The notes beneath the pieces are model-generated. The model searched no databases. It was not told where the DNA came from and saw only the letters and a program-made list of their open reading frames with translations. Both the position numbers and the translations under genes were made by a program. 64,000 nucleotides of DNA from Oscillospiraceae bacterium (GTDB lineage: Bacteria; Bacillota; Clostridia; Oscillospirales; Ruminococcaceae): NCBI GenBank assembly GCA_022766785.1, contig JALEOL010000031.1, positions 1 to 64,000 on the forward strand. Reading direction: 5' to 3'. Positions 1 to 9,337 of this stretch are shown piece by piece. The first letter of the stretch is position 1; each line of letters starts with the position of its first letter.

Positions 1-120
1 GATGATAAGCCCGGCGATTATCTGCCCGACCACCTGCGGCGCTTTCAGCTTTTTAGCGATCAGCCCCATGGTTTTTGCCGAAATGAGGATTATCGCGAGA
101 TTTTTAAAACATTCGACCAT
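1..120 (-). CDS. N-terminal fragment of a cation:proton antiporter-like membrane protein (truncated by window edge)
   Basis: Reverse strand reads MVECFKNLAIILISAKTMGLIAKKLKAPQVVGQIIAGLII, typical of the first helices of KefB/NhaP-type antiporters. Confidence 0.55.
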   Translation of the reverse strand, partial: MVECFKNLAIILISAKTMGLIAKKLKAPQVVGQIIAGLII

Positions 121-137
121 TTCATTTCTCCCCTTTT

Positions 138-216
138 AGAAGCTGTTCACATAGCCCGAAAAGAGCGGATTTTTTCGTTGGAAATACGCCTTTGAGCGGC
201 TATGTGGACAGATTCT
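138..216. mobile_element. 79-bp palindromic/MITE-like repeat, copy 1
   Basis: Imperfect terminal inverted repeats AGAAGCTGTTCACATAG / CTATGTGGACAGATTCT; near-identical inverted copy at 6900-6977. Confidence 0.7.
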
Positions 217-356
217 TTTTACCAGATTATATTATAGCCCATTAATGCGGCTATTTCAAGGATAATTGTAAACAATAATTACGCCGCGCCCTTTGTTTTT
301 TTTGACGTTCGGCGGCAAATTGTTCACAAAGTGTGTAATATGTGGGAGAGACAATA

Positions 357-830
357 ATGGAAAAAGAAATACGCCGGCTGTACTCGCCGGCAAAAGGTGA
401 GGTATTCCCGTCAAGCGCGCTTAATTCCGGAGAGATGAGCGAGCGGTTCGCGGAGGGGTTCGCGGTGGGGGCAGGGAGGTTCATGCGGCTGTACTACAGG
501 CTGCTCCCGGCGGTGGAGATATGCTCCCCGGCGGACTGCGCAGTGATATCCGCGGACAGCAGCGGTTTCCGGCTTCGGATGGGGGACGGTCTGGAGCTTA
601 TGGTGCTGCTTTCCGGAGAGCCGGAGTATTTCCTCAGCCCCGGGGATATGGCGCCCGCCGGGGAGCCGGTCTGCCGTATATCACGGGAGGATTTCTGCCG
701 GGGCAGGGCAGGGGCGGTGGTGACGTTCTGCGACAGTGCACGGGTGACGGAGCTGCACGTTTTTCCCGGCGTGAAACGCGCTGGCGCTCTCGCTGCGGAG
801 TACTGCCCTCAGCAGCCGCCGGAATACTGA
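357..830 (+). CDS. PTS EIIA (glucose-type) domain-like protein, catalytic histidines apparently lost
   Basis: YSPAKGEVFPSS...SPADCAVISADSSGFRLRMGDGLELMVLLSG...PAGEPVCRI resembles the EIIA-Glc fold; ATG at 357 preceded by GGGAGAG. Confidence 0.6.
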   Translation: MEKEIRRLYSPAKGEVFPSSALNSGEMSERFAEGFAVGAGRFMRLYYRLLPAVEICSPADCAVISADSSGFRLRMGDGLELMVLLSGEPEYFLSPGDMAPAGEPVCRISREDFCRGRAGAVVTFCDSARVTELHVFPGVKRAGALAAEYCPQQPPEY

Positions 831-891
831 CCGCATACGAAAACACCGCACAAATACCGTTTTTCCGGTAGATGTGCGGCGCTGTATTTTG

Positions 892-1401
892 TCAAAGCTC
901 TTTTGCCATGACCACAAACCCGTCGGGGTCTGTTCTTTTATATGAATAATAATCCTGTAGACTGTCAAAGGTCTTTTCGATTTCAGGCGTGCTGTTTGTC
1001 CAGACCTTGTACTCCTTTGGCGTATAACCGCAGGCAATGTAGAATTTCTCCACATAGCCGCCTGCCGAACCCACCGATACCGCTGACCCGCCGTAATTCT
1101 TTGCGGCTTTTTCAAAGGCGGACAGCAGCTGCCTGCCGTATCCTTGCCGCTTATATTCGTGTTTTACTGCGATACCGTCCAGTACGAATGAGTCGTCGTC
1201 ATGATGCTCCAGCTTTCTGTGCCAGCCGAAAGCGGCTCCGATCACTTCCGAGCCTAGCATTAATGCGATAAACAGCTCCGGAAACACAGCGGCGTATTTC
1301 CGCATTTTTTCGGGGCTGCTTCCGGGAAGATATTCCCCGGCAAGATCATAGAACTGCTTCTCGTTATCGCTGTTCAGCAGTTCAAAACGCACAATGTCCA
1401 T
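892..1401 (-). CDS. GNAT family N-acetyltransferase
   Basis: FVLDGIAVKHEYKRQGYGRQLLSAFEKAAK...FYIACGYTPKEYKVW acetyl-CoA binding pattern. Confidence 0.8.
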   Translation of the reverse strand: MDIVRFELLNSDNEKQFYDLAGEYLPGSSPEKMRKYAAVFPELFIALMLGSEVIGAAFGWHRKLEHHDDDSFVLDGIAVKHEYKRQGYGRQLLSAFEKAAKNYGGSAVSVGSAGGYVEKFYIACGYTPKEYKVWTNSTPEIEKTFDSLQDYYSYKRTDPDGFVVMAKEL

Positions 1402-1422
1402 TCTTCCGTGCCCCCCCTTTTT

Positions 1423-2802
1423 TCAGATACCGAAATAATCCCGGTGCTCCAGCCGTGCCACCCTGTGGTCGCAGGAGAGGATAGTGTTGTCGATGTCAAA
1501 GTATTCCATGTCGTAGCTGCTTTTGAAATAATTGCCCCTGTCATAGGTATTGGAGGAGTTCCACACCGTGTCCACCCAGATCAGCCTGTCGCCTATCTTT
1601 ACAAGGTTCCAGGAGTGGGAGCGCTCGTCGGATATTTTCGTCTGGGGGAAGCACCGGCTGCCGGTGACTACGCTGCCCGACGCGTTGTAGCAGGTTATTC
1701 CCTGCGCCTGGCAGAGAGCGGCGTAAAGGTTCGACCAGCCGAAGCACACCGAACGGTGGTTTTTCAGCACGAATTCAAGCGTTATCTCCTCCTCGGTCAC
1801 TCCGCCGGCGGCAGCGTCCTTGTCGTAGTAGAGGTTCTGGGAGACCCATTCGCACAGCGCTCTCGCCTTCTGATAATCGTCGGTGATGCCTGCGCATATC
1901 TGGTCGGACAGGTCTTTTATCTCACTGAGGATATCTTTTGCGGTCTTCGGGTCGTCGCTGACGGTTATCTGGTGGAGAACTCCCTCGCCGGCAAGCTCCA
2001 TCGGCGCGTCGGCAAACGCCAGGTTGGAAGCCGTGGGGAGCGAGTCCTCGGGAACAGGGACAGCGCCCTGGTCGGTGATCAGGAATACATAGTACATCAC
2101 GGCACCGTTATCCAGCCGCACCATTATAATATAGTATCCCTGTTCCAGTCCGGAAATGTTCAGGCTGCCCCTGAAACTGCTGCCGCTGACGGTCAGGTCT
2201 CTGGAGTATATCGTCGGGCGGTACAGCCTGAGTTCCGTGACCGTGGCTCCGGAATATACCCCGGAGAATTCCACGATGTCGCTCCCGAATTCAAATACGA
2301 TCTGGTGCAGTGGATCGCCGGAGGTCACGAGTATGTTATCCGGGATCTCCTCCGGCTGAACGGAGCTTGTTCCGCTGCCTGACGTGGAGGTTTCGGCGGC
2401 GGTATGGTAAGAAACAGAGGTCACAGCAGATGATCCTGCGGTGGAAGTCCGGGCTGAGGTCGCGGCGGAGCTGGTCTCGCCCGGGGTAATACTGCCCGGC
2501 TGCCCGGAGGAAGTGCTCTGGGCTGCTGTGGTGTTCTCACAGACAGAGGTAGTGCTTTCAATAGCAGCAGACGAAGTAGTGGCTGCGGTAGAAGCCGGGA
2601 TCACAGCAGAGGTCTCCGCCGGGGTATCATCAGTGGTGGCTGTGGGCGGCTCTGCCGTGGAAAATGCGGAGCTTTCCTGCGGCATTACAAAATCCGGAAC
2701 GCTGCTCTGACCGCCTTTTCCGCCGAGCAGTACCGCGGCGGTTATCCCGACCGCGAGCACAGTAAGCGAAGCCGCGCCGAACGCTATATATGATCTTTTC
2801 AC
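1423..2802 (-). CDS. Membrane-anchored transglutaminase-like domain protein with Ser/Thr/Ala-rich linker
   Basis: TM near N-terminus, STTAATTSS-rich linker, C-terminal ...HRSVCFGWSNLYAALCQAQGITCYNASG...RSHSWNLVKIGDRLIWVDTVWNSS; probable GTG start at 2802. Confidence 0.8.
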   Translation of the reverse strand: MKRSYIAFGAASLTVLAVGITAAVLLGGKGGQSSVPDFVMPQESSAFSTAEPPTATTDDTPAETSAVIPASTAATTSSAAIESTTSVCENTTAAQSTSSGQPGSITPGETSSAATSARTSTAGSSAVTSVSYHTAAETSTSGSGTSSVQPEEIPDNILVTSGDPLHQIVFEFGSDIVEFSGVYSGATVTELRLYRPTIYSRDLTVSGSSFRGSLNISGLEQGYYIIMVRLDNGAVMYYVFLITDQGAVPVPEDSLPTASNLAFADAPMELAGEGVLHQITVSDDPKTAKDILSEIKDLSDQICAGITDDYQKARALCEWVSQNLYYDKDAAAGGVTEEEITLEFVLKNHRSVCFGWSNLYAALCQAQGITCYNASGSVVTGSRCFPQTKISDERSHSWNLVKIGDRLIWVDTVWNSSNTYDRGNYFKSSYDMEYFDIDNTILSCDHRVARLEHRDYFGI

Positions 2803-2880
2803 AATTACACCTGCTTTGTACAATAAGTCGGAGATTTCTCCTCAATTACATCAACATTGTACAACAAAACAGGTGGTTTG

Positions 2881-3324
2881 TCAATCTGCCGCCAGTGCCC
2901 CGGTGAAACCGCCTGCCTGGGCGGAGGTGATATCTGCGCCGATAATAACGCCGTTTTCAACCAGAAGGTGCGCGAGCATAGGAACGGGATCGTCGTCGGT
3001 GCGGCTTATCTCGTAGGTGTACTGCCGAACTGAATGCGCCCGGTACCGACGCAGATCGAAGCCCTGCTGCCTTTGTATGTCGTTGTATTCCTCGTAAACC
3101 TCGTCAAAATCCACCGGAATGCGTATTTCCTTTACATCGACCCGGGTGATCCCGGCGTCCCAGCCGAAGCTCTCTATGTAGCTTATGCGCTGCTGCTCGG
3201 TCTCCCCCGGGATACCGCTTTCGCCGCTCCGGATAAGCCGCCACCCCAGCCATATCACTGCCGCCGCCAGCAGGAGAAGTCCCAGCACCAGAGGCAGCCG
3301 GGAGCGTTTTGTATGTTCTTTCAT
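2881..3324 (-). CDS. Hypothetical single-TM protein
   Basis: MKEHTKRSRLPLVLGLLLLAAAVIWLGWRL...; RBS GGAGGG before ATG at 3324. Confidence 0.65.
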   Translation of the reverse strand: MKEHTKRSRLPLVLGLLLLAAAVIWLGWRLIRSGESGIPGETEQQRISYIESFGWDAGITRVDVKEIRIPVDFDEVYEEYNDIQRQQGFDLRRYRAHSVRQYTYEISRTDDDPVPMLAHLLVENGVIIGADITSAQAGGFTGALAAD

Positions 3325-3556
3325 ATGCCCTCCTTGACAGACCGCTGTCAGATAAGTATAATATAATTGTGCGGTGAACGGACAGCCCGTGTGATGGTAT
3401 TTATGCACAAAAATTCACCGGTTTTTCTGTACCCATTTATCATCGGCATGTCTCTCGAAACAATATATGTGTATTGTGTGAAAATTATCTCGCAGATTTT
3501 GTGGTGTTATGCACAAAATACAGACAGCTCTTTTAGTACAATCTCCAAAAATTGTG

Positions 3557-3629
3557 ACCGCGCCGGGGCTTGAAGCCGCAAATATGCCGGATTTTTGTGC
3601 AATACCACTAGCAGGAGCGCGGTTTTTTT
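3557..3629 (+). other. Long-range stem (ACCGCGC/GCGCGGT) followed by T7; possible structured RNA/terminator
   Basis: 7-bp perfect stem enclosing 53 nt with an inner GGCTT/AAGCC hairpin, followed by TTTTTTT. Confidence 0.3.
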
Positions 3630-3796
3630 GCTGTTGTTTTGTAGGTGTTGGTGAATATACATAAACCAGTCAAAAAATATTTGTTGACTTAGGCTCTTTT
3701 ATTTTCCGCCGTATTTTGGTATTATATTAGTAGCGAAAAATGCTAGGGATCCGTGTGGGTTCTGAATTATTTTGTAATATCAGGAGGTCATTTCAA

Positions 3797-4939
3797 ATGG
3801 CAAGCTTATCACTCAGAGGCATATACAAGCGTTATCCGGGCGGCGTTGTCGCTGTATCCGATTTCACCATGAATATCAAGGATAAGGAGTTCATCGTACT
3901 CGTTGGTCCTTCCGGCTGCGGTAAGTCCACTACACTCCGTATGATCGCTGGTCTGGAGGAGATCTCCGAGGGCGAGATGTTCATCGGCGACCGTCTTGTA
4001 AACGACGTTGCTCCTAAGGACAGAGATATTGCGATGGTATTCCAGAACTACGCTCTGTATCCTCACATGTCCGTGTTCGACAACATGGCATTCGGTCTGA
4101 AGCTCCGCAAGGTGCCCAAGGACGAGATCAAGAAGCTGGTTGAGGAAGCTGCAAAGATCCTCGATATCTCCCACCTGCTCGACAGAAAGCCGAAGGCTCT
4201 CTCCGGTGGTCAGAGACAGCGTGTAGCGCTCGGTCGTGCGATCGTTCGTGATCCTCAGGTCTTCCTGCTTGACGAGCCGCTTTCCAACCTCGACGCGAAG
4301 CTCCGTGCACAGATGAGAACCGAGCTTTCCAAGCTCCACAAGAAGCTGGGTACTACATTCATCTATGTAACACACGACCAGACAGAGGCTATGACCATGG
4401 GTGACCGTATCGTTGTAATGAAGGACGGTTACATCCAGCAGATCGACTCTCCTATCAACCTCTATGAGAACCCCGTAAACAAGTTTGTTGCAGGCTTCAT
4501 CGGCTCTCCGCAGATGAACTTTATCCCTGCAAAGCTCCTGCTGCTCAACGGCAAGTACACTGTTGAGTTCGGTTCTGAGGACACCAAGACCTCCAGAGGA
4601 CGCAAGTTCTATGTTGAGCTTCCCTCCGCCAAGGCTGACAACGAGGCTCTGAAGTACTATGTTGACAAGGAAGTTATCCTCGGTATCCGTCCTGAGAACA
4701 TTCACGACGAGGAGATGTTCCTCTCCAACGCAAAGACCGGTATCATCGAGGCTTCCGTTGACGTAACCGAAATGCTCGGTGCTGAGACCTTCCTGTACCT
4801 GACCTGCGAGGGCATTCCGCTTACTGCCAGAGTATCTCCGAGATGCACCGCTCGTCCTCAGGATGTTGTTAAGCTTGCTCTTGATCCGAACAAGATTCAC
4901 CTGTTCGACGCTGCTGACGAGCACTCCCTGCTCAACTGA
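3797..4939 (+). CDS. ABC transporter ATP-binding protein, MsmK/UgpC/MalK family
   Basis: Walker [42 protein letters not shown]-terminal regulatory domain; RBS AGGAGG before ATG 3797. Confidence 0.93.
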   Translation: MASLSLRGIYKRYPGGVVAVSDFTMNIKDKEFIVLVGPSGCGKSTTLRMIAGLEEISEGEMFIGDRLVNDVAPKDRDIAMVFQNYALYPHMSVFDNMAFGLKLRKVPKDEIKKLVEEAAKILDISHLLDRKPKALSGGQRQRVALGRAIVRDPQVFLLDEPLSNLDAKLRAQMRTELSKLHKKLGTTFIYVTHDQTEAMTMGDRIVVMKDGYIQQIDSPINLYENPVNKFVAGFIGSPQMNFIPAKLLLLNGKYTVEFGSEDTKTSRGRKFYVELPSAKADNEALKYYVDKEVILGIRPENIHDEEMFLSNAKTGIIEASVDVTEMLGAETFLYLTCEGIPLTARVSPRCTARPQDVVKLALDPNKIHLFDAADEHSLLN

Positions 4940-4962
4940 TAGCGCGGCATAATACGCTGACT

Positions 4963-4990
4963 GCGGCGCAGCTTTCGGGCTGCGCCGTTT
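4963..4990 (+). terminator. Rho-independent terminator
   Basis: GGCGCAGC-tttcg-GGCTGCGCC followed by gttt. Confidence 0.65.
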
Positions 4991-5027
4991 CTGTATTCAG
5001 ATCCTTGAAAGGAATCTCGGAGGTACA

Positions 5028-5447
5028 ATGGATAACAAAAAAACGAAATTTGTCTGGCTGACTATAGCAGGATTCCTGTCGGGTATCGGCTGTGGTGTGA
5101 TTCTGAGCGTAGTGGCGGCGGCAACGGAGCTGCAGAAAGCAAATCTTCTGGTTTTCATGATCATCGGCGTGGTGCTTTCCATCGGATTTGGCGTACTTTC
5201 GGCATTCGTGAACCGGGCGGCGCAGAGGTTGGACGTCAACACTCCGGTGAATCAGCTGATTGTGCAGATACTTCCGGTCATGCTGAGTATATGTACGCTG
5301 TTCGCTCTGCCGCTTTTTATTGGAATGAGCATTATCAAAACAAATCTGGGATTTACGGTGCTGCTGTCAGTGACTGTCGGCATAATACTGACGTCGGCGT
5401 TTGCTGCGATGTTCAGGGCGATCGCGTTTCGTAATAAGCGAAAGTGA
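5028..5447 (+). CDS. Hypothetical multi-TM membrane protein
   Basis: Four hydrophobic segments; RBS upstream of ATG. Confidence 0.65.
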   Translation: MDNKKTKFVWLTIAGFLSGIGCGVILSVVAAATELQKANLLVFMIIGVVLSIGFGVLSAFVNRAAQRLDVNTPVNQLIVQILPVMLSICTLFALPLFIGMSIIKTNLGFTVLLSVTVGIILTSAFAAMFRAIAFRNKRK

Positions 5448-5477
5448 CATACATTCTATGTGAACGAAGGGAGTCGT

Positions 5478-5897
5478 ATGAGGTATTGGAAATATGCCGG
5501 GCTGTGTGCTGGGGGATTCCTTCTTGAAGCGGCGATGAGTGCGGCGCTTGCATACCTGGTGTTCTACATGCTTATTTTCTGCCTGCTTATCACAGTTCCG
5601 GTTTGCATTCTATTAGGTAAGTCGCATATGTTTTTCTCTCGGAAGATACGCAGTGAATTCGGTGTCTGCCCGGTGGTTTACTATGTTGTCGGAATGGGAC
5701 TTCCAGTTCTGGTTTGGGTAGGGGCGGCGGTCATAGGTATCATATTTCCGGAACTTCTGACCGATGGTAAGGTGAATTCCCTGTCAGAGGGGTTTGCAGG
5801 TCTTATAAAGCTTTATGTCTTTCTTGGCGCCGCTCTGAACTCCATGATCACAACGGGAAGTGGAGCGTACTTTATTTATAAGGAGCATGCAACATGA
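5478..5897 (+). CDS. Hypothetical multi-TM membrane protein
   Basis: MRYWKYAGLCAGGFLLEAAMSAALAYLVFYMLIFCLL; RBS AAGGGAG; overlaps the next gene start. Confidence 0.6.
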   Translation: MRYWKYAGLCAGGFLLEAAMSAALAYLVFYMLIFCLLITVPVCILLGKSHMFFSRKIRSEFGVCPVVYYVVGMGLPVLVWVGAAVIGIIFPELLTDGKVNSLSEGFAGLIKLYVFLGAALNSMITTGSGAYFIYKEHAT

Positions 5898-6808
5898 ATA
5901 ACAAGGTCGAACAGCTTATAAATAACATCGAGCGCGTGATAATTGGCAAGCGCCCGGTAATTGAGCATGTGGTCTGCGCAATGCTCGCCGGGGGGCATGT
6001 GCTGATCGAGGACGTACCCGGGGTAGGTAAGACCCTGCTTGCGGAGACCCTGGCAAAGAGTGTTTCGGGCAGCTTCGGGCGGATCCAGTTCACGCCGGAT
6101 CTCATGCCGTCTGACGTCATGGGCTACACCGCTATTGACATCAATACCGGAAAGAGCGAATACCGCCCGGGTGCTGCGATGTGCAACTTTTTGCTGGCGG
6201 ACGAGATAAACCGTTCCTCACCAAAGGTGCAGTCTGCGCTGCTGGAGGCTATGGAGGAGCTGCAGATCAGCGTTGACGGCAGGACATACAAGCTCCCGTC
6301 GCCGTTCATGACGCTTGCGACCCAGAACCCCATTGAAACTTACGGCACCTATCATCTGCCGGAGGCTCAGCTTGACCGCTTTCTGATGCGCGTTACCGTG
6401 GGCTATCCCGACCGCGCGGCGGAGATGACCATGCTTGACATAATGCCGCAGCGCGTGGAGGTCTCCCCGGTGATGTCGCTGGAGGAGCTTATGCGGCTGC
6501 GTGGGGCGGCGGCTCAGGTGAATGTATCTGAGAAAGTGAAGGCTTATATCCTCTCGCTTGTCGGCTCCACAAGGGGACTTCCGCAGGTGAAGCTCGGCGT
6601 AAGCCCCAGAGGTTCCATTGCGCTGTTCAGGAGCGCTCAGGCAATGGCGCTGATGAACGACCGGGATTACGCAACTCCCGATGACGTGAAGTCGGTCGCG
6701 GCGGCGGTGCTTTCCCACAGGATCATCATGGCGTCCGGGCAGACGGATTTCGCTACGGCTTACGATCTGGTGATCCAGCTGCTCAGATCAGTGCCGGTGC
6801 CGGTCTGA
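5894..6808 (+). CDS. MoxR-family AAA+ ATPase
   Basis: GGHVLIEDVPGVGKTLLAETLAKS, DEINRSSPKVQSALLEAMEE, ATQNPIETYGTYHLPEAQLDRF. Confidence 0.93.
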   Translation: MNNKVEQLINNIERVIIGKRPVIEHVVCAMLAGGHVLIEDVPGVGKTLLAETLAKSVSGSFGRIQFTPDLMPSDVMGYTAIDINTGKSEYRPGAAMCNFLLADEINRSSPKVQSALLEAMEELQISVDGRTYKLPSPFMTLATQNPIETYGTYHLPEAQLDRFLMRVTVGYPDRAAEMTMLDIMPQRVEVSPVMSLEELMRLRGAAAQVNVSEKVKAYILSLVGSTRGLPQVKLGVSPRGSIALFRSAQAMALMNDRDYATPDDVKSVAAAVLSHRIIMASGQTDFATAYDLVIQLLRSVPVPV

Positions 6809-6820
6809 GGTAAATCAACA

Positions 6821-6851
6821 GGGTGCGTAGATACTACGCGCCCGTTTTGTT
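6821..6851 (+). terminator. Rho-independent terminator after the moxR-like gene
   Basis: GGGTGCGTAG-at-ACTACGCGCCC then gttttgtttt. Confidence 0.6.
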
Positions 6852-6899
6852 TTGCAGAGAAAATAAGGCTATTTGTGAGTGGTGCACAGTATTCGGTTA

Positions 6900-6977
6900 A
6901 GAAGCTGTCCACATAGCCGCTCAAAGGCGTATTTCCAGAAAAAAATCCGCTCTTTTCAGACTATGTGGACAGCTTCT
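6900..6977. mobile_element. 78-bp palindromic/MITE-like repeat, copy 2 (inverted relative to copy 1)
   Basis: Perfect 17-bp terminal inverted repeats AGAAGCTGTCCACATAG / CTATGTGGACAGCTTCT; reverse complement matches 138-216. Confidence 0.75.
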
Positions 6978-7000
6978 AAGAAATCCGGCTGAAATCACTA

Positions 7001-7029
7001 TTGACAAGTTGATTTATTAAGTGTATAAT
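7001..7029 (+). promoter_or_regulatory. Sigma-A type promoter
   Basis: TTGACA, 17-bp spacer, TATAAT. Confidence 0.8.
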
Positions 7030-7097
7030 ACCTAATGTAAAGAGTGCATTTAACTTAACCTTATAACCAAAATCACTTAAACCAAAGGAGAAACACA

Positions 7098-8537
7098 ATG
7101 AAGAAATTCCTGGCAATCATCCTTGCAGGCGCAATGGTGCTTGCAATGGCAGGCTGCTCCGGCAGCACAGAAAGCTCGTCAGCGGACAGCACCAGCCCGG
7201 CTGACACCAGTGCAGTTACCGAGAACACCGACGCTGCTGATAATAGTTCAGTTGCCGATACGTCTGCCGACAGCTCCGCAGCAGAGGAAAGCGCCGCTGC
7301 TGACACCGCCGAAGCAACCCCCGATGATACGACAGAGACCGCAGCGCTCCCTGTAGCAATGAAGCCCGACCTTCTCTCGGCGGCTATCCAGGATAGGCTC
7401 GGACTTGACGAAGCCACAGCGACCTCTGCTGCAGACCAGATGCTGACAAAGCTGATGTACACCCAGGGCAATCCTGCCCGCGTGGCAAAGGTGCTCCAGA
7501 AGCTCGAAAACGGCGAGGAAGTCACCGTTGCGTTCCTGGGCGGATCTATCACCCAGGGGACAGGTGCCGACAATGAGAACTGTTATGCGGCGCTCACCGC
7601 GAAGTGGCTCCAGGCGCAGTATCCGGACGCGACAGTGAATTATGTGAACGCAGGTATCGGCGCGACCGGCTCTTATATTGGCGTACACCGCTGCGACAGC
7701 CAGGTTCTCAGCAAAAATCCTGATCTCGTGTTCATCGACTTCTCTGTAAACGACGAGTCCCAGAACAACAATATCAACAAGCTCACCTATGAGGGGCTTA
7801 TCCGCAAGATCTGGCAGTACGACACTGCTCCCGGCATTATCTGCATCGCTATGACCCAGGATAACGGCACCAGCGTTCAGGACTGCCACGGCGAGGTAAC
7901 TGAAAAGTACTCCGTGCCTTTCGTATCCTACCATGACGCAATGCTGGATTTCCTCAAGACCCAGGGCATTGAGTGGAAGAATATATCCGATGATAATATC
8001 CACCCGAACATGAACGGCCACGCGATACTCAGCGCAATGGTAACTACATATCTCCAGTACATCGCCGATAATCTCGACAGCATCGACGCCACCGATCCGG
8101 CGCTCCCTGATCCGGGTGCCGACGGTGCGAAGTACGAGAAGGCGCAGCTGCTCACCACCGACGACGCTCAGCCGGTTTCCAGCGGCGCGTTCCAGCAGAA
8201 GCAGATGGATTTCGGCGGCTTCAAGAACCCGTGGATCGCAAAGTCCAGCGACGGAAGCTTCGGCGATGACAGCGCTCTGGTTATCGAGGTAGAAGCGCAG
8301 AACATCGGTATTCTGTACGGAATGCTCACCCACAATGCAGGTCTTGCGGATATATATGTTGACGATGAGTTCATCGAGACGATCAACGCTGATTTCACCG
8401 ACGGCTGGGGTAACTATGTACAGTTCAAGGAGCTGAAGAGCTTCGACGAAAGCGGAAAGCACACCCTGAAGATCGTTCCCAAGGGAACAGAGGGTCAGCC
8501 TTCTGCGTTCTACCTTTCCGGTATAACTATCAGCTGA
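7098..8537 (+). CDS. SGNH/GDSL-hydrolase lipoprotein
   Basis: Lipobox LAMAGC; VAFLGGSITQGTGADN (GDS-like block I), DDNIHPNMNGHAILS; RBS AAAGGAG. Confidence 0.85.
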   Translation: MKKFLAIILAGAMVLAMAGCSGSTESSSADSTSPADTSAVTENTDAADNSSVADTSADSSAAEESAAADTAEATPDDTTETAALPVAMKPDLLSAAIQDRLGLDEATATSAADQMLTKLMYTQGNPARVAKVLQKLENGEEVTVAFLGGSITQGTGADNENCYAALTAKWLQAQYPDATVNYVNAGIGATGSYIGVHRCDSQVLSKNPDLVFIDFSVNDESQNNNINKLTYEGLIRKIWQYDTAPGIICIAMTQDNGTSVQDCHGEVTEKYSVPFVSYHDAMLDFLKTQGIEWKNISDDNIHPNMNGHAILSAMVTTYLQYIADNLDSIDATDPALPDPGADGAKYEKAQLLTTDDAQPVSSGAFQQKQMDFGGFKNPWIAKSSDGSFGDDSALVIEVEAQNIGILYGMLTHNAGLADIYVDDEFIETINADFTDGWGNYVQFKELKSFDESGKHTLKIVPKGTEGQPSAFYLSGITIS

Positions 8538-8553
8538 TAAACCACATCAGAAA

Positions 8554-8586
8554 AATAAGCCGCTCTGCATGGGGCGGCTATATTTT
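8554..8586 (+). terminator. Rho-independent terminator
   Basis: AGCCGC...GCGGCT followed by atatttttg. Confidence 0.6.
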
Positions 8587-8631
8587 TGTTATTTATAAAA
8601 GTACAGCCCCCCGTATCCCGGGAGGCTTATT

Positions 8632-9324
8632 TTATTCGGAAGTTCTTTTTGCCGAAAAATCATATTTCCCCACGTCCGCCTGGAGCGTCCGGTAATTACC
8701 ACCGTCCTCGAACCCGATCACCATGATCGTGTCGGTTATCCAGCTGACGGTGTACCGCTCCTCGCCCTCGGCGGAATACTCTGTGATATCGGTGCTTGCG
8801 ATAAGCTCCACCCTGCCGCTGCCGTCCGAGTCAGTCAGGAAGAACGACGCTGTTCCATTGCCGGAGAATTGTTCTTCTTCCTCGATTATCAGCCGGAGAT
8901 TTTCGTCGGAATAGCTGATGTAGTTTCGGCTTTTGGGCGGAAACCCGAGCGCAGTAAGTGCGGATACGCCTATCATCACCAGAGATACCGCAAGCAGACC
9001 GGCGGCTCCCACAAAGCTGGCTGCACGGCGTTTTTTCAGGAATGCACCTGCGATGATGAATGCGACCATCACGCAGACGATACCGACAGCAACTGCCGCA
9101 ATTATCCCGAAAAAGGCGAAGGGCTGGCTGCGTTCAACCGTCGTTTCGGTCAGGGTGTATTCCACCTCCGGGCGCATTCCGGATAGTATCATTCCCACCG
9201 CCAGCATATCCGTGTCCAGCAGAAGCGCAGCGCCGGCAAATATCCACGGCTTTTTCAGCATTTCCCGGAATTTATTACCGCCGGTCTTGCTTTTCTTTTG
9301 CTTTTCGTTCCTGTAACCGCTCAT
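8632..9324 (-). CDS. Hypothetical membrane protein
   Basis: Three hydrophobic segments followed by an extracytoplasmic domain. Confidence 0.65.
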   Translation of the reverse strand: MSGYRNEKQKKSKTGGNKFREMLKKPWIFAGAALLLDTDMLAVGMILSGMRPEVEYTLTETTVERSQPFAFFGIIAAVAVGIVCVMVAFIIAGAFLKKRRAASFVGAAGLLAVSLVMIGVSALTALGFPPKSRNYISYSDENLRLIIEEEEQFSGNGTASFFLTDSDGSGRVELIASTDITEYSAEGEERYTVSWITDTIMVIGFEDGGNYRTLQADVGKYDFSAKRTSE

Positions 9325-9337
9325 GCGAATGCCTTTC

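Noticed and set aside
1408-2382. Long + strand ORF (324 aa)
   Set aside because: Antisense shadow of the transglutaminase-like gene; no family features and no RBS.
3809-4924. 371-aa minus ORF
   Set aside because: Antisense of the ABC ATPase; composition typical of a shadow frame.
7248-8462. 404-aa minus ORF
   Set aside because: Antisense of the SGNH lipoprotein gene.
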